DNA from: Acinetobacter rathckeae
GTDB taxonomy: Bacteria; Pseudomonadota; Gammaproteobacteria; Pseudomonadales; Moraxellaceae
Length of the DNA stretch: 64,000 nucleotides
Assembly (NCBI RefSeq): GCF_015627125.1
Contig: NZ_VTDO01000004.1
Location: forward strand, 186,001-250,000
Reading direction: 5' to 3'
Shown one piece after another: positions 63,394-64,000 of this stretch (positions within the stretch are counted from its first letter, which is position 1; the number at the start of each line of letters is the position of its first letter). The notes beneath the pieces were generated by a model. That model did not search any database. It saw only the letters and a program-made list of their open reading frames with translations, and was not told where the DNA came from. The translations under genes and the position numbers were made by a program.

Positions 63394-64000
63394 TCACATT
63401 TTATGTTCCTTATCCTCTTTTAAATTGATATTCGTAATTCCAATTTTTCTAAGAGCGTTTAGCAATGTTGATTCACCCTCTGACAAACTAGCAGATTTTG
63501 AATGTCTAAAAACAAATAACTGGGTAACCATATTGGAACCCAAGAGAGTTGTTGTATAAGAGCCTTCAGATAAAGGTAAGCTCTCCATGAGATCAGAAAT
63601 ATACTGTTCAAATTGTTCTAGGGTTCTTGACCTAAATATTACTCCAGCATGCCCACGTTCCTTTAGGACGCTTTCTCCATCTACAGTTGAAACATAAGTC
63701 GCTGGTTGTATATCGAAAATATAAACTGGTGGGTAATTTATAAGAGATAATCGAATGACTAATGCCCCACGGAGTGCTGTCTTGGATGAATCAGCGTAAC
63801 ACCAGTTTATATGAGCTTGTTCTTCTGAACTTGTAATAAAGGCCATAAGAGTTGGTTTATCATCGTAATCAAATTCTTCCTCAAAAGTGTAATAGTGTAC
63901 TGCATTGACAATACTGCGATTTAATCTGCGTGCTTTTAAGCAAGCATTCCAAAGGCCCATAATTCTTCCATGATCTGGAGCTTCAAACTCCGTTGCCTTA
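63394..64000 (-). CDS. Protein of unknown function, start beyond the window
   Basis: The frame ends at 63394 and is open to the window edge. An ATG at 63958-63960 gives 188 residues. The 13 codons upstream (ATEFEAPDHGRI) read on smoothly and look like coding sequence, so the gene probably starts outside. Segments such as YIFDIQPATYVSTVDGESVLKERGHAGVIFRSRT suggest a mixed alpha/beta domain. No family is recognised, and base composition is like the surrounding cargo. Confidence 0.6.
   Translation of the reverse strand, partial: KATEFEAPDHGRIMGLWNACLKARRLNRSIVNAVHYYTFEEEFDYDDKPTLMAFITSSEEQAHINWCYADSSKTALRGALVIRLSLINYPPVYIFDIQPATYVSTVDGESVLKERGHAGVIFRSRTLEQFEQYISDLMESLPLSEGSYTTTLLGSNMVTQLFVFRHSKSASLSEGESTLLNALRKIGITNINLKEDKEHKM

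Larger units (their letters stand above)
48508..64000 (+). mobile_element. Tn7-like transposon of the AbaR/Tn6022 type, left part
   Basis: It starts with TGTCATTTCC at the comM break and carries tniC-tniA-tniB-tniD-tniE, a GIY-YIG gene and cargo. No matching inverted end or comM 5' sequence appears up to 64000, so the element runs out of the window. The minimum length is therefore 15.5 kb. Insertion in comM and the five-gene module match the backbone of resistance islands in A. baumannii, but no resistance gene is seen in the visible cargo. Confidence 0.85.

Overview
The window is a chromosomal segment of an Acinetobacter species (Moraxellaceae). The evidence is AT-rich DNA, the gene order shikimate-dehydrogenase-like / gshB / murG-murC-ddl-ftsQ-ftsA-ftsZ-lpxC / dciA-like / M23 peptidase / aceE-aceF, OprD and TorF-type porins, and a Tn7-like transposon of the AbaR/Tn6022 type inserted in comM. 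The species cannot be fixed from sequence reading alone. ParC has Ser84 and Glu88, the wild-type state of its quinolone-resistance region.

Layout. 1-5300: end of an outer-membrane beta-barrel gene, an alpha/beta hydrolase that lacks its nucleophile serine, a DUF2147 protein, a small-molecule kinase-like protein, an ArsC/Spx-like protein, xthA and pyrE. Between the ArsC-like gene and xthA lies what looks like a CsrA/RsmA-titrating RNA on the minus strand: eight GGA motifs, two of them in identical hairpin loops, and a strong terminator. 5400-9000: tauABCD, for taurine uptake and desulfonation. 9000-19400: SdhL-type dehydrogenase, gshB, then the cell-wall and division cluster. 19400-25540: DciA-like helicase loader, M23 endopeptidase, pyruvate dehydrogenase E1 and E2. 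25700-34000: a methyltransferase/HNH pair, a VF530-type protein, two identical tRNA-Gly(GCC) genes, BolA, SirB2-like, a lipoprotein, an HxlR regulator divergent from a quinone-reductase-like enzyme, guaA and a LOG-family protein. 34000-47850: TerC-CBS protein, YchJ-like protein, TRIC channel, two MFS carriers, parC, fadD, MAPEG protein, ppa, an OprD porin and a TorF porin.

47855-64000: comM is cut at 48507/48508 and only its 3' part is present. A transposon end follows, with repeated transposase-binding motifs, then tniC-A-B-D-E (TnsA-, TnsB-, TnsC- and TniQ-like proteins and a zinc-rich TniE) and a GIY-YIG protein. The cargo visible here carries no antibiotic-resistance gene. It is a detoxification or efflux set: periplasmic alpha/beta hydrolase, metallo-beta-lactamase-fold lipoprotein, MFS exporter, cyclophilin-like protein, YahK-type alcohol dehydrogenase, NAD(P)-binding protein and a LysR regulator. 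Four copies of an ATGA-N7-TCAT-like site sit 50-90 bp upstream of these genes, as expected of one LysR-controlled regulon. The far end of the transposon and the 5' part of comM lie beyond base 64000, and the last gene (minus strand) is open to the window edge.

No CRISPR array, rRNA or insertion sequence was seen.
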